Positions 52,338 through 62,234 of a stretch of 64,000 nucleotides of DNA are shown in pieces. The notes below the pieces were generated by a model. It was not told the origin of the DNA. It saw nothing but the letters and a program-made list of their open reading frames with translations, and searched no databases. Location of the stretch: NCBI RefSeq assembly GCF_014287635.1, contig NZ_JACOPH010000013.1:21953-85952 (forward strand), in the 5' to 3' direction. Source of the stretch: Roseburia zhanii (lineage in GTDB: Bacteria; Bacillota; Clostridia; Lachnospirales; Lachnospiraceae). The first letter of the stretch is position 1. The number at the start of each line of letters is the position of its first letter. The translations under genes and the position numbers were made by a program.

Positions 52338-54560
52338 ATGGATATCAATACATTGAATGAACCACAGAAAAGAGCAGTATTACAGACAGAAGGTCCGGTG
52401 CTGATCCTTGCAGGGGCAGGTTCAGGAAAGACAAGAGTGCTGACGCATAGAACAGCATATTTAATAGAAGAAAAAGGTGTCAATCCTTATCATATCATGG
52501 CGATCACGTTTACGAATAAAGCAGCAGGCGAGATGCGGGAACGTATCGATGATATGGTAGGGTATGGCTCAGAGAGTATCTGGGTAACGACATTTCATTC
52601 CACTTGTGTGCGGATCTTAAGAAGATTTATCGACAGACTGGGATTTGCTACTAATTTTACGATTTATGATGCAGACGACCAGAAAACATTGATGAAGGAT
52701 CTGTTAAAACGGTTAAATATCGATACGAAGATCTATAAAGAGAAAATGTTTTTAGCGGCGATCTCATCTGCGAAAGATGAACTGATCGGGCCGACGGAGT
52801 TTGCATTGAATGCAGCAGGCGATTATGTCAAAGAAAAGCAGGCACTTGTATACAGGGAGTACCAGCAGGCACTTAAGAAAAATAATGCATTGGATTTTGA
52901 TGACCTGATCTTTTATACAGTTGAATTATTTAAAACAGATGCCGAAGTATTAGATTATTATCAGGAGCGGTTCCGTTATATCATGGTAGACGAGTATCAG
53001 GATACGAATACGGCGCAATTTGAACTGGTACGCTTATTAGCAGGCAAATATAAGAATCTTTGTGTTGTTGGTGACGATGACCAGTCAATCTATAAATTCC
53101 GTGGGGCAAATATTTATAATATTTTGAATTTTGAAAAATATTTCCCGGAAGCCGTTGTGATAAAATTAGAGCAAAATTACCGCTCGACACAGAATATCTT
53201 AGATGCAGCCAATCAGGTGATCGCAAACAACCGCGGCAGAAAAGAAAAACGGCTGTTTACGTTAAATGGAGAAGGGGAAAAAATTGCATTTCATCAGTTT
53301 GAAACAGGTTATGATGAAGCAGAATATGTAGCAAGAGATATTACGGAAAAAGTATATAAGCAGGGATATCAGTATAAAGACTGTGCCGTTTTATATAGGA
53401 CAAATGCACAGTCCCGTATGTTTGAGGAAAAATTTGTTGTTTCCAATATTCCATATAAGATCGTGGGCGGTGTGAATTTCTATGCCAGAAAAGAAATCAA
53501 AGATCTGCTTTGTTATTTAAAAACGATTGACAATGCAAGTGATGATCTTGCAGTAAGACGTATCATCAATGTCCCAAAAAGAGGAATCGGGGCAACCACG
53601 TTAAATCGAGTACAGGAATATGCGATTGCACAGGATATGAGTTTTTATAATGCATTAAAAGTTGCCGAAGATATTCCGTCGATCGGAAAAGCAAGTGCGA
53701 AGATCCGCCCGTTTGTATTGTTTATACAGGCAATGCGCAGTAAGTTAGGCATGATCAGTCTTGTAGAACTGTTAGAAGAAGTTATAGAAACGACCGGATA
53801 TGTCAAAGAACTAGAAGCAGAAGGAACCGATGAAGCAGAGGCAAGGATTGAAAATATCGATGAATTGATCAGTAAAGTCGCAGCATATGAAGAAGCAGAA
53901 GAACAGCCGACTTTAAGCGGATTTTTGGAGGAAGTAGCATTAGTTGCCGATATTGACAGTTTAGAGGATGAAAGCAATTATGTTGTTTTAATGACATTAC
54001 ATAGCGCAAAGGGGTTGGAATTTTCCAATGTCTATTTAGCAGGTATGGAAGATGGATTGTTCCCAAGTTACATGTCGATCATGTCTGATAATGCAGCCGA
54101 AGAAATCGAAGAAGAACGGCGTTTAGCTTATGTCGGAATTACAAGGGCAAAGGAAAATCTTTCTATCAGTTGTGCCAGACAGCGGATGATACGTGGAGAA
54201 ACACAGTATAATAAAGTTTCAAGATTTGTAAGGGAAATCTCACCGGAACTTTTAGCAGGAGCGATAAAAAAGCCAAAAATCGAGGATCTTCCGATGAAGA
54301 AGGCTTATCAGCAGGCAAAGGAAGAATTCCGAAAGAAACCGTTTGCGGCAACATCCTATAGTACACCAAAGAATTTTGGCACAGCACAGAAAATAGCATT
54401 AACCTACGGAGTCGGCGACAGGGTACGCCATATGAAATTTGGGGAAGGCAGTGTTAAGGGAATTGTGGAAGGCGGCAGAGATTACGAAGTGACCGTTGAT
54501 TTTGATACAGCCGGTGTGAAAAAAATGTTTGCTTCTTTTGCAAAACTAAAAAAAATCTAA
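52338..54560 (+). CDS. pcrA: UvrD/PcrA-type 3'-5' DNA helicase
   Basis: Protein of 740 residues. Motif I is LILAGAGSGKTRVLTHR, motif Ia AITFTNKAAGEMRERI, motif II VDEYQDTNTAQ, motif III GDDDQSIYKFRGA, motif IV LEQNYRSTQNI, motif V TLHSAKGLEF and motif VI YVGITRAKENL. The C-terminal tail (about 660-740) has the small Tudor-like RNA-polymerase-binding domain (GDRVRHMKFGEGSVKGIV), as in PcrA. It acts in repair and removal of RecA or RNA polymerase from DNA. Confidence 0.96.
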   Translation: MDINTLNEPQKRAVLQTEGPVLILAGAGSGKTRVLTHRTAYLIEEKGVNPYHIMAITFTNKAAGEMRERIDDMVGYGSESIWVTTFHSTCVRILRRFIDRLGFATNFTIYDADDQKTLMKDLLKRLNIDTKIYKEKMFLAAISSAKDELIGPTEFALNAAGDYVKEKQALVYREYQQALKKNNALDFDDLIFYTVELFKTDAEVLDYYQERFRYIMVDEYQDTNTAQFELVRLLAGKYKNLCVVGDDDQSIYKFRGANIYNILNFEKYFPEAVVIKLEQNYRSTQNILDAANQVIANNRGRKEKRLFTLNGEGEKIAFHQFETGYDEAEYVARDITEKVYKQGYQYKDCAVLYRTNAQSRMFEEKFVVSNIPYKIVGGVNFYARKEIKDLLCYLKTIDNASDDLAVRRIINVPKRGIGATTLNRVQEYAIAQDMSFYNALKVAEDIPSIGKASAKIRPFVLFIQAMRSKLGMISLVELLEEVIETTGYVKELEAEGTDEAEARIENIDELISKVAAYEEAEEQPTLSGFLEEVALVADIDSLEDESNYVVLMTLHSAKGLEFSNVYLAGMEDGLFPSYMSIMSDNAAEEIEEERRLAYVGITRAKENLSISCARQRMIRGETQYNKVSRFVREISPELLAGAIKKPKIEDLPMKKAYQQAKEEFRKKPFAATSYSTPKNFGTAQKIALTYGVGDRVRHMKFGEGSVKGIVEGGRDYEVTVDFDTAGVKKMFASFAKLKKI

Positions 54561-54685
54561 AATTTTTCAAAAGTGTAATTTTTTATTTGTGAATAGGCAA
54601 AGATATGTTATAATAAACATGATATTGAAAGAGCAGTCGGGAAAGAAACAGACTTTCCTAAATCATAAATAAAGGAGTGGAATAT

Positions 54686-54940
54686 ATGAACAAAGTAGAT
54701 GATTTTTTAACAATGACAAAGCTGAATGAACTCTTAAACAAAAAAAAGGAAGAAGAAAAGAAAAGTTCTAAAGTGATCTGGATTTTTGCAATCATCGGTA
54801 TCATTGCAGCAGTTGCAGCTGCAGCATATGGAATTTATCGTTTCTTTACACCGGATTATTTAGATGATTTCGAGGATGATTTCGAAGATGAATTTGAAGA
54901 TGATTTCTTTGAAGATGACGATGAGGAAGAAGATAAATAA
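54686..54940 (+). CDS. Small membrane protein with acidic C-terminal tail
   Basis: Protein of 84 residues. The start at 54686 follows AAAGGAGTGG; a GTG at 54677 overlaps that site. Residues 1-32 are Lys-rich and cytoplasmic (LNELLNKKKEEEKKSS), residues about 33-57 form one membrane helix (VIWIFAIIGIIAAVAAAAYG), and the last 25 residues are almost all Asp, Glu and Phe (DDFEDDFEDEFEDDFFED). The DDFE-type repeat suggests slippage or selection for charge. I do not recognise a function. Confidence 0.75.
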   Translation: MNKVDDFLTMTKLNELLNKKKEEEKKSSKVIWIFAIIGIIAAVAAAAYGIYRFFTPDYLDDFEDDFEDEFEDDFFEDDDEEEDK

Positions 54941-55008
54941 TCGTCAGGATGATCTTGTCAGATTACAGATCTTCAAAGAACAATATTTAGATAAGAAGGT
55001 GCATTCAG

Positions 55009-55033
55009 GGCCGCAGAGATGCGGCTCTTTTTC
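55009..55033 (+). terminator. Terminator upstream of rlmD
   Basis: GCCGCA-gaga-TGCGGC followed by TCTTTTTC, after the small membrane protein gene. Confidence 0.8.
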
Positions 55034-55080
55034 TTGCCATACAAGATATATTTATTTTACAGGAAGGGATCAGAATTGTT

Positions 55081-56493
55081 ATGAAAAAAGGAGAGATTTT
55101 AGAGGGAATCGTAGAAAGGGTAGCTTTTCCAAATAAAGGGATCGTACGCACATCAGAAGGAAAAGAAGTCATCGTAAAAAATACGGTTCCGGGACAGACC
55201 GTATCTTTTTCTGTCAGTAAGATACGCAAAGGAAAAGGAGAAGGCAGGCTGTTAGAAGTTGTAAAAAAGGCTCCGATAGAATTAGACAGCCCTGCATGTA
55301 TACATTTTGGCATCTGTGGAGGCTGCACCTATCAGAATCTAAGCTGTGAGGAGCAGATCGCATTAAAAGAAAAACAGGTCAGAGAACTGTTTATGCCCGT
55401 ATTAGCTTCCGCTGGAAAAGAATTTGATGCTTTATTTGAAGGTGTGAAACATAGTCCGGCAGTTTATGGTTACCGTAATAAAATGGAATTTTCGTTTGGT
55501 GACAGTTGCAAAGACGGGCCGCTGGCACTTGGTATGCATAAACGAGGCAGTTTTTACGATATTGTCAATGTAGAACATTGCCGTATCGTAGATGAAGATT
55601 ATCGCAGGATTTTAGTCTGTGTGAGAGGATTATTTGCAAAAGAGCAGATCCCATTTTACCATAAAATGCGGCATGAAGGATATTTAAGACACCTGCTGGT
55701 ACGAAAAGCAGTAAAGACAGGGGATATATTGATCGATCTTGTGACAACGACACAGACAGATGGATTTGATGAAGCTGCATTGTTAGAGCAGATGAAAGAG
55801 GAAATCTTAAAACTGCCGTTTGATGGCCACATTGCAGGTATCTTACATACGAGAAATGACAGCGTGGCAGATGTTGTAAAAAATGATGGGACAGAGATCT
55901 TAGCTGGTGCTGATTATTTTTACGAAGAATTATTAGGGCTTAAATTCAAAATCACGCCGTTTTCATTTTTCCAGACAAACTCTCTTGGCGCAGAAGTGTT
56001 ATATGAAACAGCACGCAAATTTATCGGCGATGCAGTCACACAGTCAAAAGAAGCCGGCAGTACTGTCTTTGACCTTTACAGTGGAACCGGAACGATCGCA
56101 CAGATGCTCTCTCCGGCAGCAGGGCAGGTGATCGGCGTAGAGATCATAGAAGAAGCCGTTGAGGCAGCAAAAGAAAATGCAAAGTTAAACGGACTTTCTA
56201 ACTGTGATTTTATAGCAGGCGATGTACTAAAAGTATTAGATACGATCAAAGAAAAACCGGATTTTATCGTATTAGATCCTCCACGCGACGGTATTCACCC
56301 AAAGGCATTAGAGAAGATCATACGTTACGGAGTAGAGAAAATGCTCTATATTTCCTGCAAGCCGACCAGTTTAGCAAGGGATTTAGAGGTGCTGCAGGCA
56401 AGGGGATATGAAGTAGTGAGAATGTGCTGTGTGGATATGTTTCCGTTTACGGCGAATATTGAGACCGTTTGCCTGCTTTCGAGGAAACCTTGA
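55081..56493 (+). CDS. rlmD: 23S rRNA (uracil-5-)-methyltransferase, RlmD/RumA family
   Basis: Protein of 470 residues. The N-terminal TRAM domain (1-60) is followed by the Fe-S cysteine set (CIHFGICGGCTYQNLSC, about residues 73-89) and the SAM-binding fold VFDLYSGTGTIAQML. The catalytic cysteine and base regions are in VLDPPRDGIHPKALE and YISCKPTSLARDLEVL. The family methylates U1939 or U747 of 23S rRNA; Firmicute members (RlmCD) may do both. Length and motifs are intact. Confidence 0.93.
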   Translation: MKKGEILEGIVERVAFPNKGIVRTSEGKEVIVKNTVPGQTVSFSVSKIRKGKGEGRLLEVVKKAPIELDSPACIHFGICGGCTYQNLSCEEQIALKEKQVRELFMPVLASAGKEFDALFEGVKHSPAVYGYRNKMEFSFGDSCKDGPLALGMHKRGSFYDIVNVEHCRIVDEDYRRILVCVRGLFAKEQIPFYHKMRHEGYLRHLLVRKAVKTGDILIDLVTTTQTDGFDEAALLEQMKEEILKLPFDGHIAGILHTRNDSVADVVKNDGTEILAGADYFYEELLGLKFKITPFSFFQTNSLGAEVLYETARKFIGDAVTQSKEAGSTVFDLYSGTGTIAQMLSPAAGQVIGVEIIEEAVEAAKENAKLNGLSNCDFIAGDVLKVLDTIKEKPDFIVLDPPRDGIHPKALEKIIRYGVEKMLYISCKPTSLARDLEVLQARGYEVVRMCCVDMFPFTANIETVCLLSRKP

Positions 56494-56608
56494 TTTTCTG
56501 CGGTTTGTGGGATAATAAAGAAAGATAATGGACGTGTGTTTTCTGGTCTTTTAAATGAAACATTTGAATATTGAAACAGTGGGGTGGTTTGAAACCTTGC
56601 TGAATAAT

Positions 56609-56673
56609 AGGCTTTTGCTAAAAGGTATTACTTTTGCGAAAATGTATGATACCTTCTGGCAGAAGCCTTTTTA
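56609..56673 (+). terminator. Long hairpin terminator after rlmD
   Basis: AGGCTTTTGC pairs with GCAGAAGCCT, and inside AAGGTAT pairs with ATACCTT, followed by TTTTTAT. The remainder of the 347-base gap to 56840 contains no gene. Confidence 0.75.
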
Positions 56674-56840
56674 TATAAAGATAACTTGACTTCTAAATCT
56701 TACGTGTGTAATATTCAAGAGAGTATATTGTATTGTTGGAGAAAATTTTTTTACTCAAAAATCTTACAAATGTAATAATTAAAGTGCTGTACATTGAAAA
56801 TCAGGATATTACCATATTAGAAAAAAGAACGGAGGTCTAT

Positions 56841-58076
56841 ATGAAAGAAAAAAGGAGAGGCATGGGAATGAGACTATGCATGATACAAATACTTCTGAGT
56901 TGTACCATTTCGGGGTGCAGTGATATGCCCCCGGAAGAAATACAGGTTGATGATCCCTTCATTGAGGTTCAGGAGGCAACAGAAAATTCTCAGGAGAATG
57001 CGGAAGAAATTATAGAAATCTGTGTGGATCTTTATAAAGAAGCAGCAGAACAAAATAAGATAGCTGATTTGGAAACAATCCGTAGTATTGTAAATCGTCT
57101 TGGAGAAAATGGTTATTCGGCAGTTGACAGCAGAAATCAAATTAACATGACGGAACCAGAGAAGGTAGTGGAATTCTGCGAAAAGGTGGATGCACAGGAG
57201 GAAGCAGAAATAACGATTTTTGAAATCAGTTATTTGGGCGGATTTGTAAAATACGATTTGCACACAAAAGGCGGAAATGTGGATGTGGTCAGAAGCTATT
57301 ACAAGTATGAAAATGGAAATATGAAAAGAGAGGTTATAGGAAACTATCAAGCGGAGTATTGGAATTATACAGAAGAAGGTTACCTGATGTTTTCCGGTGT
57401 TTGGTTTTCAGAAGAATTATATGTTCTTACATTGAGTGGAGCAGAGGAACATACCGCATTACGGGTACAGCCATTGGATGAAACATATAGGGAGTTGAGT
57501 CGGAAATATCTCAACCCAATCAGCTTTGAACGGAATAATATGTTCATTGTGGATTGGAGTGAGGAGGATTTCGGGGATTTGAATTTCTATGATATGTATG
57601 ACATTCTTTATCCAAAAGTGAATGGTCAATATGCTCCCTATGTTGCTGATGACAACTTATCAGTCAGTGCAGTTTATCAGATTCCAAAAGAAGAATTTGA
57701 AAGTGTTATTATGAAATATTTCAACATTGATAGTGAAACGCTACAATCAAAAACCATCTATGATTCGGAGAATTTGACTTATGAATATAAGCCGAGAGGC
57801 TTTGAAGAAGTAGAGTACCCCGAATATCCATATTCAGAGGTAGTAGGTTTTACAGAAAACAATGATGGGACAATTACACTTACAGCCAATGTAGTATTCC
57901 CTTATGCAGGTGATTCCAAGGTATATTCTCATGAGGTTGTGGTCCGCCCGTTAGAGGACGGAGGGGTACAATATGTATCCAATCAAATTATACCTTCCGA
58001 GGATAATTATGAGGAAACATGGCATACACCACGGTTGACATTGGAAGAATGGGAAGAATTGTACGGAGGCGAATAA
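56841..58076 (+). CDS. Lipoprotein of unknown function, paralogue 1 of 3
   Basis: Protein of 411 residues. The start at 56841 follows CGGAGG; an in-frame frame opening at 56733 has no site. The signal peptide ends at a lipobox ISGC (Cys near residue 24). The mature part is acidic and shares with the next two genes a central beta-rich domain and the end pattern DGTITLTANVVFPY ... HEVVVRPLEDGGVQYVSN. It resembles DUF6070-type proteins of Clostridia (family name from memory). No catalytic motif is seen. The stop overlaps the next start (TAATG). Confidence 0.7.
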   Translation: MKEKRRGMGMRLCMIQILLSCTISGCSDMPPEEIQVDDPFIEVQEATENSQENAEEIIEICVDLYKEAAEQNKIADLETIRSIVNRLGENGYSAVDSRNQINMTEPEKVVEFCEKVDAQEEAEITIFEISYLGGFVKYDLHTKGGNVDVVRSYYKYENGNMKREVIGNYQAEYWNYTEEGYLMFSGVWFSEELYVLTLSGAEEHTALRVQPLDETYRELSRKYLNPISFERNNMFIVDWSEEDFGDLNFYDMYDILYPKVNGQYAPYVADDNLSVSAVYQIPKEEFESVIMKYFNIDSETLQSKTIYDSENLTYEYKPRGFEEVEYPEYPYSEVVGFTENNDGTITLTANVVFPYAGDSKVYSHEVVVRPLEDGGVQYVSNQIIPSEDNYEETWHTPRLTLEEWEELYGGE

Positions 58077-59350
58077 TGGAAGATGTAAAATGGCTGCTTA
58101 GAAGATGTGGACTTCCGATTTTGCTGCTGTTGATTTTCGTGATAGCCAGAGTGTTCTGTTGGGAAAAATTGCATGCAGAAAAGCAAAAGGTAGCAGAAGA
58201 AGTATGGGAGCCACCTATAGAAATCGAAAATAGCGAAGCAGAAACAGAAGAAGCCGAGAATGCGGAAATTTCCACAGAGTCAGCATATTGGTTTATTCCG
58301 CAAGCCAGTGATGATCTCCTTTCAGAAAAGGAGAAGGAGCAGCTGCAGAGTACGGTTTTGTCAGCAGCAGAATCGGTCAGAGAAATCTATAAGGATATTG
58401 TAATTGCAGATGCACCAAGCTACTCTTCCAGTATTAATGAATTTACCCACGAGCAGAGGAAAGCCGTGGTGGAACAATTGGGCAGAAGCGGTTTGGTAAG
58501 TGTTGAAGAAGATACTGCCATGCAAAACCATGAAGTAATCGAAACATTTTATGCAGATTACTTGAATGGACAGGACTCGATGGTTACGGTATTTGAAGTG
58601 CATAGAGATGGACTGATTGGAGCAATTACTTTTATTTATCGGAAAGGTGAGCTGCAGACCTATTACATAGGAATTCGGTGGAAGGAAGGCGGTATACCAG
58701 AGATACAGGGAACTTCGGTAAGTAATGTGGCTGAGATTAAACTGACCGAAAAAGGATATTTTATCTACGCATATGAATATGTGATTGCACATGCAAGTTT
58801 GAGACAGTATTGGAGAATAGAACCGCTTCCGGAAGACTGTCGGGAATTGACGGAGAAATACATATCAGGACTAAGCTATGTGAATTACAATGTGCTTGTC
58901 ACAAATTGGGACAGCAGCAATGTAGAGGACATTCTGATGCCTTGTATGTATGAAGATATTTATCGGATTTCTACGGGCGAAAATCTGAAAACTGAAGATT
59001 GGAAGATTCCGGCAGAGGAATATGAAAGGATAATGACTACTTATTTTCCGGTATCGGTAGAACAGTTGAGAGAGCATTGCGGGTATGCTGAGGGCAGCAA
59101 CAGCTATGAATATGAGATGATTTATGCCAGCCCATACCCACCTTTTGGAGAGGTGGTTGACTATACAAAAAATGCGGATGGAACGATTACACTTATCGTA
59201 GATGGAGTATGGCCGGATTATAATTCTGATCTCGCTTTTCGGAATACGGTTGTGGTTCTGCCATTTGAAGACGGAACTTTCAGATACCTTTCAAATTCTA
59301 TAGAACAAATTGAGTTGGAACTGCCGCCGATAGCAAGAAAGAAAGGATGA
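58076..59350 (+). CDS. Membrane-anchored protein of unknown function, paralogue 2 of 3
   Basis: Protein of 424 residues, start ATG overlapping the preceding stop with CGGAGG upstream. One N-terminal membrane helix (about residues 11-29, CGLPILLLLIFVIARVFCW) replaces the lipobox of its neighbours. The extracellular part is acidic and ends DGTITLIVDGVWPDYN ... VVVLPFEDGTFRYLSN, clearly homologous to the flanking genes. Function unknown; co-transcribed with them. It may form a surface complex with the two lipoproteins. Confidence 0.7.
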   Translation: MEDVKWLLRRCGLPILLLLIFVIARVFCWEKLHAEKQKVAEEVWEPPIEIENSEAETEEAENAEISTESAYWFIPQASDDLLSEKEKEQLQSTVLSAAESVREIYKDIVIADAPSYSSSINEFTHEQRKAVVEQLGRSGLVSVEEDTAMQNHEVIETFYADYLNGQDSMVTVFEVHRDGLIGAITFIYRKGELQTYYIGIRWKEGGIPEIQGTSVSNVAEIKLTEKGYFIYAYEYVIAHASLRQYWRIEPLPEDCRELTEKYISGLSYVNYNVLVTNWDSSNVEDILMPCMYEDIYRISTGENLKTEDWKIPAEEYERIMTTYFPVSVEQLREHCGYAEGSNSYEYEMIYASPYPPFGEVVDYTKNADGTITLIVDGVWPDYNSDLAFRNTVVVLPFEDGTFRYLSNSIEQIELELPPIARKKG

Positions 59351-59354
59351 TATT

Positions 59355-60620
59355 ATGGCATTAAAGAAAAAAAGCATTCTGCTGATTATGGCATTTCTGA
59401 TTGGATGCGACCTGTGTGCCTGTGGAAAAGAAGATAGCGTTGTGGGTGAATCTCTTGTGGAAGATACGGAAGAAGTATCTTCCACGGAGGAAACAAAAAG
59501 TGCTGAGGAAGAGGCTGCAGTACAATGGGAAAAGGGCTACGATCTTCCGGTAGATGAACAGGAAAAGGAAGAAGCTGAGACTGACTGTAAAAAGCTGATG
59601 GAACATTATCTTGATATTTATGAAACTGCAGATAAAGGGATAGCATCCAATGTTGTTTTGGATGATCAAACGGTTCTTGAAATGCAGAAGAAGGTAAAGG
59701 ACGCAGGATATCCAATTGCTACGATGGTAACGTATTCTAACATGGAGAATTATGAAAGTGTTGACAGTTTTCTGAAAGAATGTAAGGAAGGGAAAAGAGG
59801 CTCTGTGGTGATTTATGAAATCCATAATGATGGTGGACTGGGCAGAATGAAATTCATTTTTGATGGAACGGATATGTATGTTGTGAGTACAAGAGGAATC
59901 AGGAATGCTGACAACAAGCTGGGAATTTCGTACATTTCTTATACGAGACTCAAAGAATGGAAATACACGGAAAAAGGATGGTTCTGCTATGAGCTGTGTG
60001 TGCCAGAGCCGCCAGAGGTTAGTGAAATTATGGATGGAAGCTGCTTGATCAGAATAAAACCTATGACAGAGGAACAGCGTGAAATGTCTGAACGTTGTGT
60101 CCGGGGGCTTGGATATCAGGGACAGAATCTTTTGTGTTCCAACTGGAATGCGGAAAATATGAGTGAGTTGGATTATAACGGAATGTTTGAATATCTGTAT
60201 GGAATGAAATATGGAGAAAAGTTCAATTCCGAAGATTATCCAAATGGCATTCCGAAAGAAGAATTCGAAAATCTGATTATGGAGTATCTTCCCATAACAG
60301 CGGAGCAGATACGAGAGTACGCAGTATTTGATGAGGAAAAGCAGACATATTATTGGGTGCGTCTTGGATGTTTTAATTACGCACCTACTTTCTTTGGAAC
60401 TTCTCTGCCAGAGGTTGTCGATATCAAAGAAAATGAAGATGGAACAGTCACATTAACAGTTGAGGCGGTTTGTGATATGGTCATTTGCGATGATGCGGTC
60501 ATAACCCATGAACTTACGGTAAGGTTTGCAGAGGATGGAAGTTTTCAGTATTTGGGAAATGAAATCCTAAATGACGGAATTATGCATATACCAGACTACC
60601 AATACCGTATTAAAGAATGA
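59355..60620 (+). CDS. Lipoprotein of unknown function, paralogue 3 of 3
   Basis: Protein of 421 residues, 4 bases after the previous stop, with GAAAGGATG before the ATG. The signal peptide has two candidate lipobox cysteines (LIGCDLCACG, around residues 18-23). The fold follows the other two, ending DGTVTLTVEAVCDM ... ELTVRFAEDGSFQYLGN. Conserved aromatic and acidic residues are shared among the three, but no enzyme motif appears. Tandem duplication followed by divergence is the simplest origin. Confidence 0.7.
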   Translation: MALKKKSILLIMAFLIGCDLCACGKEDSVVGESLVEDTEEVSSTEETKSAEEEAAVQWEKGYDLPVDEQEKEEAETDCKKLMEHYLDIYETADKGIASNVVLDDQTVLEMQKKVKDAGYPIATMVTYSNMENYESVDSFLKECKEGKRGSVVIYEIHNDGGLGRMKFIFDGTDMYVVSTRGIRNADNKLGISYISYTRLKEWKYTEKGWFCYELCVPEPPEVSEIMDGSCLIRIKPMTEEQREMSERCVRGLGYQGQNLLCSNWNAENMSELDYNGMFEYLYGMKYGEKFNSEDYPNGIPKEEFENLIMEYLPITAEQIREYAVFDEEKQTYYWVRLGCFNYAPTFFGTSLPEVVDIKENEDGTVTLTVEAVCDMVICDDAVITHELTVRFAEDGSFQYLGNEILNDGIMHIPDYQYRIKE

Positions 60621-60676
60621 TTTGATAATACTGGTGTTTTATGGTATTTTTACAGATATGAAGAAAGGAGACTTAC

Positions 60677-62188
60677 ATGAAATATATTTATAAAATCACG
60701 GGAAAAGTAAGTTTAATACTATATATATTTATGTTGTATCAATTCTGGCATCTATGTCAATATGGTGGCTTGAGAAGGCATATACCGATGTTGGCGTTAG
60801 GTATAATAGGATTGGTTGGCACAGTGGTTCTCTGGCTGATTTCGAAAAGGCATAATCAAGAAGTTAATTCAGGAGATAATGGAAATAAGAAACTTTTCTA
60901 TACGGAAATGATACTCCTTATAGCAGCAACTTTATTCTTTGGTGGACGTATCGTTTATTCTGCAGTTCCGTATCACGGGGCACTGTCTTGGAAACTTGAT
61001 GAGTGGATGCGTAAAAAAGAAGTAGAACTGGAGCATAATAATCTTTTTGAGGATGGTGTAGAAGGGATTCTGATGGATTTGGATGAAGCATTGCAACTGC
61101 CGGAAGAACTCTATATTGCAAATAAATATCAGGTGTCATTTGATGAAAACGGAACGATTCAAAGGATTTATGCATTCATATATGGAAAAAATGAGGCTGG
61201 AGAGAAAAAAACGTATCTTATTGATTATGACGCAGACAGCAGTAATGATATGACTGTTTGGATAGATGGTAATGTGAATGGAGAATATAGTGACGATATG
61301 CGTTTGTCTCCAATGATTGAAATTTTGAACAATTCAGACTGGACGAGTCAGGTAGAGGCGTGGGCTGAAACATTTGAAGAGCAGCAGATTTATGAAATAC
61401 TCTATATGGGGCGAAGATCTTTTAGTTCAGAGGAAGGCTTACAATATATTTCGGGAGATGCAGATGGTGATGGAACTGAAACAGGAACCGGCAATTTTAC
61501 TCAGCTTAGAAGCGGTGGAGAAATCGTTGGGTTTGAGGTATCTTTGCATATTCCTGATTTAAATAGTGTCACACCTGTTCGATATATTATGGAGCCTGAG
61601 TACGTCAGTCAACAAGAATTGAAGCAGGAGAATACGATGCAGCAGGTGGAGGATGCTAAAGATACAGAAAGTTGGACTGTGGATCAAAGTGATGGAACTA
61701 TGTATTTCTTTTTAGATGAAAATAATGGATGGCGTTTGGTGATAACGGATGCAGCTGCCGGAAGCAGATTTTATGTAATGGAAAAGACAATGGATGGTGG
61801 TTCTACTTGGGAATGCATAAATGATGATCCGTTCAGTGGACAATTGGGAGTTGCAGAAGGTTTAATATTTTATGATGAGAACTTTGGGGTTGCAGGAATT
61901 ACAGGCGCATCCCAGTCCTATTCCCGCTTATATGTCACTCGCGATGGCGGAAGGACCTTTGAAGAAATGAAACTTCCAATGGATCTTGTTTCAGAATTAC
62001 CACAAATCGCTATCGATTGCGGATTTACGGTGGAGGATTTTGATTACCTGAATATGCCTGAAAAAGAGGACGACACATTGACGATAACGGTTACCACAGA
62101 TGCAGCGGAGAAAGATGGGATTGTATTTCAGTCAACTGATTATGGAGCGACATGGGAATACAAAGGGCTTGTTCAGATAGCGAATTAA
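60677..62188 (+). CDS. Membrane protein with BNR/sialidase-like repeats, unknown function
   Basis: Protein of 503 residues, start behind AAGGAG. Three N-terminal hydrophobic segments (about 10-30, 35-55 and 75-95) anchor it. The rest is extracellular with beta-propeller-type Asp-box repeats: KTMDGGSTWECIND, VTRDGGRTFEEM and QSTDYGATWEYKG. Such repeats occur in sialidases and sortilin-like proteins, but no sialidase active-site arginines are obvious. It follows the three paralogous genes and is convergent with a BlaR1-type sensor. Confidence 0.7.
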   Translation: MKYIYKITGKVSLILYIFMLYQFWHLCQYGGLRRHIPMLALGIIGLVGTVVLWLISKRHNQEVNSGDNGNKKLFYTEMILLIAATLFFGGRIVYSAVPYHGALSWKLDEWMRKKEVELEHNNLFEDGVEGILMDLDEALQLPEELYIANKYQVSFDENGTIQRIYAFIYGKNEAGEKKTYLIDYDADSSNDMTVWIDGNVNGEYSDDMRLSPMIEILNNSDWTSQVEAWAETFEEQQIYEILYMGRRSFSSEEGLQYISGDADGDGTETGTGNFTQLRSGGEIVGFEVSLHIPDLNSVTPVRYIMEPEYVSQQELKQENTMQQVEDAKDTESWTVDQSDGTMYFFLDENNGWRLVITDAAAGSRFYVMEKTMDGGSTWECINDDPFSGQLGVAEGLIFYDENFGVAGITGASQSYSRLYVTRDGGRTFEEMKLPMDLVSELPQIAIDCGFTVEDFDYLNMPEKEDDTLTITVTTDAAEKDGIVFQSTDYGATWEYKGLVQIAN

Positions 62189-62192
62189 GAAA

Positions 62193-62234
62193 AATCGGGT
62201 AAAAGTCAGAGATTGACCTTTACCCGATTCTTTA
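62193..62234. terminator. Bidirectional terminator
   Basis: AATCGGGTAAA (62193-62203) pairs perfectly with TTTACCCGATT (62219-62229), serving both convergent genes. Confidence 0.8.
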
